Of a stretch of DNA of 64,000 nt, positions 9,580 to 17,699 are shown piece by piece. Numbering within the stretch: position 1 is the stretch's first letter; the number at the start of each line of letters is the position of its first letter. The translations under genes and the position numbers were made by a program. A model generated the notes under the pieces. That model was given only the letters and a program-made list of their open reading frames with translations. It made no database searches and was not told the origin of the DNA. The DNA comes from Planctomycetota bacterium (GTDB lineage Bacteria; Planctomycetota; UBA1135; GCA-002686595): contig JAIOPM010000039.1 of the NCBI GenBank assembly GCA_021413885.1, forward strand, positions 1-64,000, in the 5' to 3' direction.

Positions 9580-11031
9580 ATGCGCAAGACACTGCTGGCT
9601 TACGTCAAGCCCCACGTCCAAGAGGACCCGTTGTCGATGATCCTCGGGATCACGTACCTCGGCGCCTGCATGGAAAAGGCGAAGCTGCCGATCGCCCTGG
9701 TCGACGAGCGCGTGCTCACCGACCAGGAAATGAAGGCGGCGATCGAGGCGAACGACGTCATCGGCTTCGGCGCGCTCACTCCGAACATCCGCCGCGCGAT
9801 CGCGTGGGCGAAGTATGCGAAGGAGAAGGGCAAGATCACGGTGATGGGCGGGCCGCACGCCTCGGTCGACCAAGGCATCTTCTTCGACAGCGGCCACTTC
9901 GATTACGTCCTGAAGGGCGAGGCGGAAGAGACTCTTCCGCGCTTCATCCAGGCGCTCGACGGCAACGACGAGGTCGAGCTCGCGAAGGTGCCGGGGCTCG
10001 CGCAATGGAAGGACGGCCAAGTCGTCTTCGACAACGCCGCGCCGCCGCTGATCAAGAAGCTCGACGATCTGCCGCTTCCCGCTCGGCACCTGTTGCCGAT
10101 GCAGACGTACTTCAAGCTCAATCCCGAGCGACTGACGTACATCTTCACGACGCGCGGATGCCCCTTCAAGTGCATCTTCTGCCAGAAGGAGCTCACCGGT
10201 CGCGGCTTCCGCGTGCGTTCGACGCAGATGATCGTCGACGAGCTCGAGCACATCCTGAAGACGTACAACCCGGGCGTGATCCTGTTCGTCGACGAGATCC
10301 TCACGCTGCGTCGCAAGCGCATCCACGAGATGTGCGACGAGATCCTGCGCCGCGGTCTGAAGTTCGAGTGGATCGCGAACACGCGCGCGGATTGCGTCGA
10401 CTATCCGCTCCTGAAGCACATGCACCGCGCCGGTTGCCGCCGCATCTACTACGGCTGGGAGTCGGGGTCGCAGCGCATGCTCGACGTCCTCAAGAAGGAC
10501 CTCACGCCGGAAGTGATCGTCGAGGCCGCGAAGATGACGCGCCGCGCGGGCATCTGGGCGAAGGTCTACTTGATCGTCGGCAGCCCGGGCGAGACCAAGC
10601 AGGACGTGATCGAGACCGAGAAGGTCTTGAAGCTCGCCGGTCCCGACCTGGTCCGCGTCAGCGTCTTCAACCCGCTGATCGGCACCGAGTCGTGGGACAA
10701 CTACCAGGCTTCGATCGACGTCAGCGACCTGCGCGAGAACTACGTGTCGTCGAACCGCTCGGCGTACGTGCACGAGAACTTCAGCCAGGTCGAGCTCGAG
10801 GAGCTGCGCAAGAACATGGTGCGCAACTACGAGCGCTGGTACTACGCGTACGGCCAGCGCGCGAAGCGCTTCATGGAGCGCACGCTGTACTACATCGAGA
10901 ACCCGAAGTACGGCAAGAAGCGCCTCTTCCGCGCGATCGGCCTCGTGCCGCCGCCGCAGAGCGAGAACGTCGCATCGCGCGTGATGGCCGCGTCGCGCGC
11001 CGAAGCCGCCGAAGCGAAGGCGCACCAGTAG
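9580..11031 (+). CDS. B12-binding domain radical SAM protein
   Basis: A 483-aa enzyme. Residues 1-130 match the cobalamin-binding fold seen in B12-dependent radical SAM proteins (LGITYLGACMEKA, then VIGFGALTPNIRRA and VMGGPHASVD). The radical SAM domain begins near 185 with the cluster motif C-x3-C-x2-C at Cys194, Cys198 and Cys201 (TTRGCPFKCIFC). The start is ATG 9580, since upstream in-frame sequence is not protein-like. Family members catalyse methylations and rearrangements in lipid, hopanoid and natural-product pathways. Here the substrate may be a sugar or lipid of the glycan pathway, but only position suggests this. The C-terminal approximately 100 residues are helical and basic. Confidence 0.87.
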   Translation: MRKTLLAYVKPHVQEDPLSMILGITYLGACMEKAKLPIALVDERVLTDQEMKAAIEANDVIGFGALTPNIRRAIAWAKYAKEKGKITVMGGPHASVDQGIFFDSGHFDYVLKGEAEETLPRFIQALDGNDEVELAKVPGLAQWKDGQVVFDNAAPPLIKKLDDLPLPARHLLPMQTYFKLNPERLTYIFTTRGCPFKCIFCQKELTGRGFRVRSTQMIVDELEHILKTYNPGVILFVDEILTLRRKRIHEMCDEILRRGLKFEWIANTRADCVDYPLLKHMHRAGCRRIYYGWESGSQRMLDVLKKDLTPEVIVEAAKMTRRAGIWAKVYLIVGSPGETKQDVIETEKVLKLAGPDLVRVSVFNPLIGTESWDNYQASIDVSDLRENYVSSNRSAYVHENFSQVELEELRKNMVRNYERWYYAYGQRAKRFMERTLYYIENPKYGKKRLFRAIGLVPPPQSENVASRVMAASRAEAAEAKAHQ

Positions 11032-11143
11032 TCGCGTCTCGCTCCACCGAGCCTCGCGCTCGCGGAAAAGTCCGCGGCCGCGGGGCTCGTTCGTTTCGCG
11101 CGCCATCGCCTCCGAGCTCCGCAACTCCTAGAATCGATCCAGC

Positions 11144-12256
11144 GTGAGCGCCGACCCCGCCGCAGGAACGACGAAGGAGACCTTCGCGGTGCACGCGTGC
11201 ACGCGCGCGGATCGCGCGGAGCAGGCGCGGCTCTTCAATCAGTGCTTCAAGAAGGCGCTCGGTGTCGCGGAGCTCGAATGGCGCTACGACGCCAATCCGC
11301 ACGGCACGAGCCTCTCGTTCGTGACGCGGCCCGCGGGGCGCGAAGGCGTGTCGGGCTACGCGTGCTCGCCGCGGCGCGCGCTGTCGTTCGGCGACGAGGC
11401 GACCTTGGCGCCGGTCGGCGAGACCGGCGACGTGATGACGCATCCGGAGTGGCGCAAGCGGGGGCTCTTCAGCGACCTCGACCGCGCCGCGATGGCGGAG
11501 TCGAAGCGCGTCGGCTGGCCCTGCGTGTTCGGCCTGCCCAACCGCCGTTCGGCGCACATCTTCGTCGAGCTCGGCTGGGAGAAGATCGGTTCGGTGCGGC
11601 CGTGGACGTTCGTGCTGCGCGCGGATGCGGCGAGTCGCCGTGAGCTCGCGTCCGACGGCCGCGCGCGCGCCTGGTTCGCGCCGTGGACGGTGAGGAGTTG
11701 CAGGCGAGCACGCGAGCGTTCTGCGGCCCTCGCTCACGGCCTGCGCACGCTGGCGCTGTCGCGGTTCCCGGGCGAAGTCGAGGAGCTCACGCGCGCGGTC
11801 GAGAAGCGCTTCGCCTTCATGATCCGGCGCGACGCGGCCTACCTGAACTGGCGCTTCGTCGCGTCGCCGTCGAAGCTGCACCGCGCGTTCGGCGTGTACG
11901 ACGGCGCGGAAGTCCTGGTCGGTTACGTGGTCGTCCAGCGGCCGCGCCCGGGCGAAACGATCGGCTACTTGGTCGACATCGTCGCGCGCGACGAGCGAGC
12001 GCTCGCCGCAGCGATCGAGGCCGGTCTCGCCGAGCTCGAGAGCGCCGGCGCCGGACTCGTGCGCGCGACCGGGATCGACGGCTCGTGGTGGAACCGCGTG
12101 CTCGTCGAGAAGGGTTTCCGCGCGCCGAAGCCGGACAACCACTTGACCGTGATCTTGCATCCGCACCAGGTCGATCATCCGTTGGTGAAGGCGGCCCGCG
12201 ACGTGCGCGGGTGGTACTTTACGGACGGCGATCGAGACGACGAGACGATGGGTTGA
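11144..12256 (+). CDS. GNAT-family N-acyltransferase
   Basis: A 370-aa protein, GTG start at 11144. The N-terminal half has a GNAT core with the acetyl-CoA pyrophosphate-binding pattern in VMTHPEWRKRGLFSDL (about 94-109) and the downstream VFGLPNRRSAHIFVELGW. The C-terminal half (about 220-370) looks like a second, more degenerate acyltransferase-like fold with a substrate-recognition segment RDAAYLNWRF, found in several long GNAT proteins near polysaccharide genes. It lies 19 bp upstream of the deacetylase gene on the same strand. It probably N-acylates an amino sugar or a peptide, but the substrate is unknown. Confidence 0.75.
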   Translation: MSADPAAGTTKETFAVHACTRADRAEQARLFNQCFKKALGVAELEWRYDANPHGTSLSFVTRPAGREGVSGYACSPRRALSFGDEATLAPVGETGDVMTHPEWRKRGLFSDLDRAAMAESKRVGWPCVFGLPNRRSAHIFVELGWEKIGSVRPWTFVLRADAASRRELASDGRARAWFAPWTVRSCRRARERSAALAHGLRTLALSRFPGEVEELTRAVEKRFAFMIRRDAAYLNWRFVASPSKLHRAFGVYDGAEVLVGYVVVQRPRPGETIGYLVDIVARDERALAAAIEAGLAELESAGAGLVRATGIDGSWWNRVLVEKGFRAPKPDNHLTVILHPHQVDHPLVKAARDVRGWYFTDGDRDDETMG

Positions 12257-12275
12257 AGCGAGCGAGAGAGACAGC

Positions 12276-13337
12276 GTGAAGCACAAGCTCAAGATGGCCG
12301 CGCGCGAGTTCTACGCGCGTTTGCTCTTCCACACCGGATTGCATGCGCTCGTGAACGCGGTGATGCCGCGGAGGCTGACGATCCTCGCCGGGCACTGCGT
12401 GTCCCCGAGTCCGTCGTCGGAGCATTTGCCGACCGAGATGAAGATCGACGTCGCGAAGCTCGAGTCGATCCTGGCGTGGTTCGGACGCCGCTACGAGATC
12501 TGCCCGATCGGGCCGGGAGTCGAGAAGTTGAAGTCGGGCGGCGGCAAGAGCCTGGTCGCGCTGTCGATGGACGACGGCTACCGCGACAACTACCAAGTGA
12601 TGCTGCCGATGCTGCAGCGCCTCGGCGTCGGCGCGACGGTCTTCCTCGAGTCGCGCCCGCTCGACGAGCGCAAGGTCAACTGGTCGCACAAGTTCTTCTG
12701 GATCCTGACCAAGGCTTCGATCGTCGAGTTCATCCACCGCTACGGCGAGCTCTGCGAGGACGAGCGCGCGTACCACGTCGCGAACCAATACGTGACCGAG
12801 GGCCGCGAGGATCCCGTCTACCAGTTCAAGCGCATCCTGAAGTACGAGACCGATCCGCACGATCGCGATCGCGTGATCGACCTGATCTTCGCCGAGCACG
12901 GCGGCGTCGAGCGCGAGCTCGCCGACCTGCTCTACGTGACGTGGGACGAAGCGCGCGCGATGCAGTCGGGCGGCATCGAGCTCGGCGGCCACACCGTCAG
13001 CCACGCGATCCTGTCGAAGCTCGAGCCCGCCGAGGCCGAGCGCGAGATCCGCGAAGGCCGCGAGTCCCTGAAGCGCGGGCTCGGCCGCGACATCCCGACG
13101 TTCGCGTACCCGTGGGGAAGGCGCTGGGACTTCAACGAGGCGGCGGAGGCGGCCGTGACGCGCTCGGGCTTCAAGACGGCGTCGACGATGCACGCCGGTG
13201 TCAATCGGCCGGACACGACGCCGACGCGACTCCATCGTCTGGCGATCGACGAGAACGCGCAGCTGCACTTGCTCGTCGCCGAGGCGTGCGGAGGCTTCGC
13301 GCTGGCCGCGAAGTTCGGCCTCAAGCTCTCCGAGTGA
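12276..13337 (+). CDS. Polysaccharide deacetylase family protein (NodB/CE4)
   Basis: A 353-aa CE4-type protein, GTG 12276. The metal and catalytic acidic pair is in VALSMDDGYRDNY (Asp99, Asp100), and the second metal motif is H-x3-H in GGHTVSHAIL (about 239-243). TFAYPWGRRWDF near 272 corresponds to motif 3 of the family. There is no clear signal peptide, so it may act on a cytoplasmic lipid-linked intermediate, or be exported unconventionally. Family members remove N- or O-acetyl groups from sugars. It forms a pair with the GNAT gene upstream and converges on the minus-strand module whose last stop is at 13359, only 21 bp away. Confidence 0.85.
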   Translation: MKHKLKMAAREFYARLLFHTGLHALVNAVMPRRLTILAGHCVSPSPSSEHLPTEMKIDVAKLESILAWFGRRYEICPIGPGVEKLKSGGGKSLVALSMDDGYRDNYQVMLPMLQRLGVGATVFLESRPLDERKVNWSHKFFWILTKASIVEFIHRYGELCEDERAYHVANQYVTEGREDPVYQFKRILKYETDPHDRDRVIDLIFAEHGGVERELADLLYVTWDEARAMQSGGIELGGHTVSHAILSKLEPAEAEREIREGRESLKRGLGRDIPTFAYPWGRRWDFNEAAEAAVTRSGFKTASTMHAGVNRPDTTPTRLHRLAIDENAQLHLLVAEACGGFALAAKFGLKLSE

Positions 13338-13358
13338 GCGCCGAACGCGCTCGCGCGC

Positions 13359-13490
13359 TCAGAAGATGTTGTAGACGAAGGGCGAGGACTCGTCGCCCGA
13401 GAAGAAGAACACGAGCACGGCCAGCACCACGAGCACGATCACGATCGGCCCGGCGATCCACGCCCAGTTCTCTCTGAAGAATTTGCCCAT
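13359..13490 (-). CDS. DUF5989-like one-helix micro-protein, copy 1 (C-terminal PFVYNIF)
   Basis: A 43-aa protein, ATG at 13490: a short charged N-terminus (MGKFFRENWAW), one membrane helix (about 12-30), an acidic turn (SGDES) and the C-terminus PFVYNIF. It matches about 34 of 42 positions in the micro-protein at 13716-13844. Its size, the N-terminal tryptophans, the single helix and the aromatic C-terminal tail resemble DUF5989 proteins, which I recall as companions of NodU-type carbamoyltransferases. It is the last gene of the module. A weak GAGG ribosome-binding site lies at 13500-13503. The function is unknown; it may be a membrane adaptor for the module's enzymes. Confidence 0.75.
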   Translation of the reverse strand: MGKFFRENWAWIAGPIVIVLVVLAVLVFFFSGDESSPFVYNIF

Positions 13491-13579
13491 GTCGGTGTGC
13501 CTCGGAGGGTGTTGCTCGACAGAAGATACCTCGAAAAGCGAGGCTCGGAAGGGGCGCGGAGGATTCCGACGCGCCGCGC

Positions 13580-13711
13580 TCAGAACAGGCAGTAGCAGAA
13601 CGCCGACGGGGCGGTGATCCAGTCGTACAGGTACCAACCGCCGACTGCGAGGCTCGCCAGGACGAGCGGGCACAGCACCCAGCGCGCGTCTTCGACGAGG
13701 AAGCGTTTCAC
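13580..13711 (-). CDS. Divergent micro-protein with one membrane helix (C-terminal FCYCLF)
   Basis: A 43-aa protein. I choose GTG 13711 (M/V-KRFLVEDARW), which lies 4 bp downstream of the preceding micro-protein's TAG; this spacing supports coupling and rejects the longer in-frame start. It has a basic/acidic N-terminus, a helix rich in Leu, Val and Ala (about 12-32, WVLCPLVLASLAVGGWYLYD) and a C-terminus FCYCLF. The last six residues fit the F-x-Y-x-[IL]-F pattern of its neighbours although the rest is divergent. Two cysteines flank the tyrosine, which is unlike the others. It is probably a diverged DUF5989-type paralogue; this is inference from position and the tail. Confidence 0.65.
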   Translation of the reverse strand: MKRFLVEDARWVLCPLVLASLAVGGWYLYDWITAPSAFCYCLF

Positions 13712-13715
13712 GGCG

Positions 13716-13844
13716 CTAGATGTTGTAGACGAACGGCGCGGAGTCGTCGCCGGAGAAGAACAACACGAGGACGGCAAGCACGACGGCCACGACCAAGATC
13801 GGACCCGCGATCCACGCCCAGTTGTCTCTTAAGAATTTGCCCAT
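13716..13844 (-). CDS. DUF5989-like one-helix micro-protein, copy 2 (C-terminal PFVYNI)
   Basis: A 42-aa protein from ATG 13844, a near-duplicate of the micro-protein at 13359-13490: MGKFLRDNWAW, a membrane helix, SGDDS, then PFVYNI. The stop falls one codon early, so the terminal Phe conserved in the other copies is missing. A good ribosome-binding site, GAGGAG, lies at 13854-13859, 9 nt before the start. The leader upstream of the ATG also resembles that of copy 1, so the duplication included regulatory sequence. It follows the SGNH hydrolase gene by 88 bp. Confidence 0.75.
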   Translation of the reverse strand: MGKFLRDNWAWIAGPILVVAVVLAVLVLFFSGDDSAPFVYNI

Positions 13845-13853
13845 GACTCGGTG

Positions 13854-13859
13854 CTCCTC
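13854..13859 (-). promoter_or_regulatory. Ribosome-binding site of micro-protein copy 2
   Basis: GAGGAG on the minus strand, 9 nt upstream of the ATG at 13844. This supports translation of the 42-aa frame, which is too short to trust on length alone. Confidence 0.55.
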
Positions 13860-13932
13860 GAAGGGGTGCTCCACAAGATAACCGAGACGCGCGGGGCCGT
13901 CACGTCGGCCGCCGCGCGGTCGGGAGCGTGGC

Positions 13933-15516
13933 TCAGAACAGCGTGTAGATGAACGGCGCCACGAACGGCGAGCTCGCCGCGACGACCAGCAGGCTGCCGA
14001 TCGAGAGCAGGACGACGATCAACGGCATCAAGTACCAGTGCCCGCGCAGGGTGAAGGACTTGAAGAGCTCGGTGACCGTTCCGATGCGTCGCCCGAGCTT
14101 GTAGATGATGAAGCCGAGCAGCACCAAGACGAACAGGATGAAGACCGGCCGCGCGTATTGGGCGGGCAGGAGCTGGATCAGCTTGTTGCCGCCGATCGCG
14201 ATCGTGAAGACCATCGCGAGCAGGCCGCCGATCTTCAGCGGCGCCAGCGCCTTCTTCTCGTCGGGATACGTCGAGATGAAGAGCAACGTCAGCGCGACCC
14301 AGAGCACGGCGAAGACGTACACGAACGTCGGGACGCCGGTCGCTTCGACGTGATCGGGCGGCGCGGCGACGGTCTTCGTCGAGGCGAACGCGGCGGGGAA
14401 GAACGCGAGGCGGTCGAGCTCGTCGTGCAGGAAGTGCGCGAAGATGCGGTTGCCGTCGGGGCTCAAGTGCCAGTCGATGTCGAAGTAGAGCTTCTGCCCT
14501 TGCTTCGCGTGCTCGCGGAAGAAGCCGCGCGGATCGATCGACGTGATGCCGAGGCCGCTCGCGAGACCGATGAACGTGTCGACCGGCTTGTCGGCGGACC
14601 ACGCGCTCGGCGGCAGCCCGGGCAGGCGGGCCGTCGCGAACGTCTTCACCGCATAGTCGGCGTCGATCGCGGAGTGGCTCGGGATCGTGACGAGCACGAG
14701 CTTCGCGCCGAGCTCATCGCACTTCTTCTTGAGCGCGGTGAGAGCGCCCTTCGCGCCGTCGAGACTCGGCGCGAGGAAGTCGGGTTGCGTCGTCAAGAGC
14801 GGCGCGAACTCCTTCGCCGTCATGCCGGAGCCGCCGTCGGGCGTGAAGTAGTACTTGCGCACCGCGCTGGTGTCGGCGAGGAACGGCTTGAGCAGTAGGC
14901 CGATCGCACAGCGCTCGTACCAGGGCTTCGGTCCGACGTCGACCAACGTGCTCGACGGGAGCGAACCGTCGGCGCGGAACAACGGCTTCTGCGTGTCGCG
15001 CGCTTCGTACGTCGGCGAACCGCACCAGTAGAGGTCGTTCTCGTACGTGAAGATCGCGACGGCGTCGGGTTGGAATTCCTTCCCGTGCTCGAGCAGCCAC
15101 GCGACCTCTTGGTCGGTCGAATAGGCCTCGCAGCCCGCGTTGAGGATCTCGACCTTGCGGCCTTCTTCCTTCCACCAGCGTTCGAGCACGTCGACGAAGA
15201 GATCCTTGCGATCGACGGTGAAGCCCTGCGTGAAGGAGTCGCCGAGCGCGATCACGCGGTACGTGCCGGCGGGCTTCGCCGGTGTCGTCATCGGATCGTC
15301 GGCGAGACCGTATTGGTTCGTGACGAGGTGGACCGAGTACTCGGGTCCGGAACGCTTGACGTCGAGGTCGGGCTTCTTCTTCCAGCCGAGGTGCGAGTCG
15401 AACTCGAGCACCTGCGGCGCCGGACCCTTGCCGAGGAGGCGCAGGCCGAGCTCGAAGACTCCGAGGCCGATGACGAGGCTGACGACGATCGCGAGGAGAA
15501 CGTTGATTGCGCGCAT
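13933..15516 (-). CDS. SGNH/GDSL hydrolase with C-terminal membrane region and fused DUF5989-like tail (SxtL-like position)
   Basis: A 527-aa protein. Residues 5-22 form an N-terminal membrane anchor. The SGNH hydrolase domain follows: block I ALGDSFTQG with Ser94, a glycine block near LNAGCEAYS (125-133), Asn160 in TYENDLYW, and block V IDWHLSPDG with Asp348 and His350. Further membrane helices lie at about 397-413, 426-445, 455-472 and 494-512. Residues 474-527 look like a complete DUF5989-type micro-protein, ending FVAPFIYTLF. SGNH enzymes remove or transfer acyl groups on glycans or lipids, here probably on the periplasmic side. It starts 16 bp downstream of the carbamoyltransferase stop, as in saxitoxin-type sxtI-sxtL order. 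Confidence 0.85.
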   Translation of the reverse strand: MRAINVLLAIVVSLVIGLGVFELGLRLLGKGPAPQVLEFDSHLGWKKKPDLDVKRSGPEYSVHLVTNQYGLADDPMTTPAKPAGTYRVIALGDSFTQGFTVDRKDLFVDVLERWWKEEGRKVEILNAGCEAYSTDQEVAWLLEHGKEFQPDAVAIFTYENDLYWCGSPTYEARDTQKPLFRADGSLPSSTLVDVGPKPWYERCAIGLLLKPFLADTSAVRKYYFTPDGGSGMTAKEFAPLLTTQPDFLAPSLDGAKGALTALKKKCDELGAKLVLVTIPSHSAIDADYAVKTFATARLPGLPPSAWSADKPVDTFIGLASGLGITSIDPRGFFREHAKQGQKLYFDIDWHLSPDGNRIFAHFLHDELDRLAFFPAAFASTKTVAAPPDHVEATGVPTFVYVFAVLWVALTLLFISTYPDEKKALAPLKIGGLLAMVFTIAIGGNKLIQLLPAQYARPVFILFVLVLLGFIIYKLGRRIGTVTELFKSFTLRGHWYLMPLIVVLLSIGSLLVVAASSPFVAPFIYTLF

Positions 15517-15532
15517 GGGGATCGTGGTCGGC

Positions 15533-17326
15533 TCAGGAGACCATCTGGGTCACGCTGTCGCCCTCGTGCCGCAGCACGAAGCGCGTCTCGGCGATCTTCT
15601 TCTTCGCTTCCTTGCCGACGACGTAGTTGTTCATGAACAGGTAGTCCATGCCAGACAGGCTGAACGTGTTGAAGGCGTGGCTCGGGTCCTCGACAATGGG
15701 CTCGCCCTTCAAGTTGAAGGACGTGTTCATCACGACCGGCACGCCGGTGAGTTCGCCGAAGCGTTTGATCATCGCGTGGTACGCGGGCGACACGTCGGGG
15801 AACACGGTCTGCAGACGACCGGATCCGTCCTCGTGCGTGATGCCCGGCAACACCGAGCGTTTTTCCGGCCGCACCGGCGCGACGTAGAGCATGAAGCGCG
15901 CGGGGTAGTGACGCGCAGCGTCGGGGATGTCGAAGAAGTCGTTGGCGGCTTCGACGGTGACGCTGGGCGCGAACGGACGGAAGGGTTCGCGGAACTTGAT
16001 CGTCGCGTTGAGCTTGTCCTTCATCTCGGCCTTGCGCGGGTCCGCGATGATCGAACGAGCACCGAGCGCGCGCGGGCCCCACTCGAAGCGACCGCGGAAC
16101 CAACCGCAAACCGCGCCCTCGACGAGCTTCTTCGCGGCGAAGTCGTAGAACTCCTCGTTCTTCTCGATCTTCGTGTACGCGATGTCGTACTTCTTCAGGA
16201 ACGACTCGATCTCCGCGTCGGTGTACTCGCTGCCGAGGTAGGGCGTGGTGAGCGCCGGACCACGCGGCTGGTTGAGCACGTGGTTGTACGCCCAGTACGC
16301 CGCGCCGACGCAACCGCCGTCGTCGCCGGGCGCCGGGTGCACGTAGATGTCGTCGAAGATGTGCTCTTGGTGCCAGATCTTGTAGTTGGCGACCGAGTTG
16401 AGCGCGACGCCGCCGGCGAGGCAGAGGTTCTTCATGCCCGTCTCCTTGCGGAGGTAGCGGGCCATCTTGAACAGGATCTGTTCGGTGACGACCTGGATCG
16501 ACGCCGCCATGTCGCAGTAGTACGGATCGAGCGACTTGTCGCCGAGCTTCGGGTCGCGCGCCGGACGGCCGAAGTGCTTGCCGAACTCGTCCTCGAGCGT
16601 CGTATCGCGCGAGTAGTGGTAGGCGAAGTACTTCATGTCGTGCCACAGCGAGCCGTCCTCGGCGACGTCGATGATCTCGTAGATCTTGTCGACGAAGCGC
16701 GGCTTGCCGTAGGGGTGCATCCCCATGAGCTTGTACTCGCCTTCGTTGATCTCGAAGCCGCAGTACGCGGTGAACGCGGAGTAGAGGAGTCCGAGCGAGT
16801 GCGGGAACCGCAGCTCCTTCAGGATCTCGATCTTGTTGCCCTTGCCGACGCCCATCGTCGCCGTCGACCACTCGCCGGCGCCGTCGACCGTCAGGATCGC
16901 GGACTCCTTGAAGTGCGAGGTGAAGAAGCTCGACGCCGCGTGCGACATGTGGTGGTCGCAGAAGAGCAGCTTCGAGCTCGGCACGCCGATGCGCTTCTGC
17001 ATCATCGACTTGATCCAGAGCTTGTCGCTGATCCAACGCTGCATCGACTCGCGGAACACCGCCGACGAGCGCGGGAACGTGCTCATCGCGGAGATCAGCA
17101 TCCGCTCGAACTTCACGAACGGCTTCTCGTAGAAGACGATGTAGTCGACGTCGTCGATCGTGATGCCGCCCATCTTCAGGCAGAAGTCGATCGCGAGGCC
17201 GGGGAAGCCCGAGTCGTGCTTGACGCGGCTGAAGCGTTCCTCTTCGGCGGCGGCGACCAGCACGCCGTCCTTGACGAGGGCCGCGGAAGAGTCGTGGTAG
17301 TAGAAGGAGAGTCCGAGGATGTTCAT
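15533..17326 (-). CDS. NodU/SxtI-type O-carbamoyltransferase
   Basis: A 597-aa enzyme, full length for the family. The N-terminal ASKHA/Kae1-like domain has YYHDSSAAL (His11, Asp12), AEEERFSRVKHD (27-38), the metal motif DHHMSHAAS (124-132; His125, His129) and VDGAGEW (147-153). It continues with AGGVALNSVAN (304-314), PGDDGG (333-338) and WGPRALGARSI (416-426). The C-terminal domain has REPFRPFAPS (446-455) and NTSFN (534-538). Known members move a carbamoyl group from carbamoyl phosphate, through carbamoyl-adenylate, to a hydroxyl of a sugar, antibiotic or toxin. The ATG lies directly against the TAG of the small membrane protein upstream. Given the glycan genes nearby, a sugar hydroxyl is the likely acceptor; this is inference. 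Confidence 0.93.
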   Translation of the reverse strand: MNILGLSFYYHDSSAALVKDGVLVAAAEEERFSRVKHDSGFPGLAIDFCLKMGGITIDDVDYIVFYEKPFVKFERMLISAMSTFPRSSAVFRESMQRWISDKLWIKSMMQKRIGVPSSKLLFCDHHMSHAASSFFTSHFKESAILTVDGAGEWSTATMGVGKGNKIEILKELRFPHSLGLLYSAFTAYCGFEINEGEYKLMGMHPYGKPRFVDKIYEIIDVAEDGSLWHDMKYFAYHYSRDTTLEDEFGKHFGRPARDPKLGDKSLDPYYCDMAASIQVVTEQILFKMARYLRKETGMKNLCLAGGVALNSVANYKIWHQEHIFDDIYVHPAPGDDGGCVGAAYWAYNHVLNQPRGPALTTPYLGSEYTDAEIESFLKKYDIAYTKIEKNEEFYDFAAKKLVEGAVCGWFRGRFEWGPRALGARSIIADPRKAEMKDKLNATIKFREPFRPFAPSVTVEAANDFFDIPDAARHYPARFMLYVAPVRPEKRSVLPGITHEDGSGRLQTVFPDVSPAYHAMIKRFGELTGVPVVMNTSFNLKGEPIVEDPSHAFNTFSLSGMDYLFMNNYVVGKEAKKKIAETRFVLRHEGDSVTQMVS

Positions 17327-17536
17327 CTAGCCCTGCTTGCGCGCGGCCTGCACGGTTTCGTTGTTCGGTTCCCAGGCGGTCCAGTTGCCGTCCTTGCGCT
17401 TCGCGATGTGCAGTGGATCGGCGAACAAGCGGTAGAGGATCGCGAACGGCCCGAGCAGGCCGAAGTACAGCACGAAGAGCAGCACGCGGGAGAGCATGCT
17501 CCCGAAGCGCTCGGTGAACTGGATGAAGGCTTTCAT
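17327..17536 (-). CDS. SxtJ-like small membrane protein
   Basis: A 69-aa protein from ATG 17536: an amphipathic N-terminus (MKAFIQFTERFGSML), one hydrophobic stretch (about 14-40, VLLFVLYFGLLGPFAILYRL) and a polar tail with a WTAWEPN motif. The segment GPFAILYRLFADPL resembles the 'TPxxLxxRLFGxDPL' helix of SxtJ-type proteins encoded beside carbamoyltransferases; this is from memory, not a search. Its stop abuts the carbamoyltransferase start with no gap, so the two are translationally coupled. It is the first gene of the minus-strand module. The role is unknown; it may dock the soluble carbamoyltransferase at the membrane. Confidence 0.7.
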   Translation of the reverse strand: MKAFIQFTERFGSMLSRVLLFVLYFGLLGPFAILYRLFADPLHIAKRKDGNWTAWEPNNETVQAARKQG

Positions 17537-17648
17537 GCTGGGGCGATGAGGCGGCGGGGGCGCGCCTGACGATGCCTTGGGGGCCTGGAGAGAGGTGCTT
17601 CGAGTCGGTCCGGGCAGGCCCGGCGGAGCCGAGCGTCCTGGAATCGTT

Positions 17649-17683
17649 CGCCGCCGAGGGTCGTGTTGGGACCCTTGGCGGCG
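17649..17683 (-). other. Strong GC hairpin in the gap upstream of the carbamoyltransferase module
   Basis: Two arms of 14 nt (CGCCGCC plus AGGGTC, against GACCCT plus GGCGGCG) with one mismatch and a 7-nt loop. It lies between the HtrA-like gene stop (17788) and the SxtJ-like start (17536). No T-run follows it. It could be a terminator for the protease gene or a leader structure of the module. Confidence 0.4.
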
Positions 17684-17699
17684 GTTCGAAGAGCACGGA

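Noticed and set aside
16853..17132. Plus-strand frames opposite the carbamoyltransferase gene
   Set aside because: No domain and no plausible start; the minus-strand enzyme fits its family throughout.
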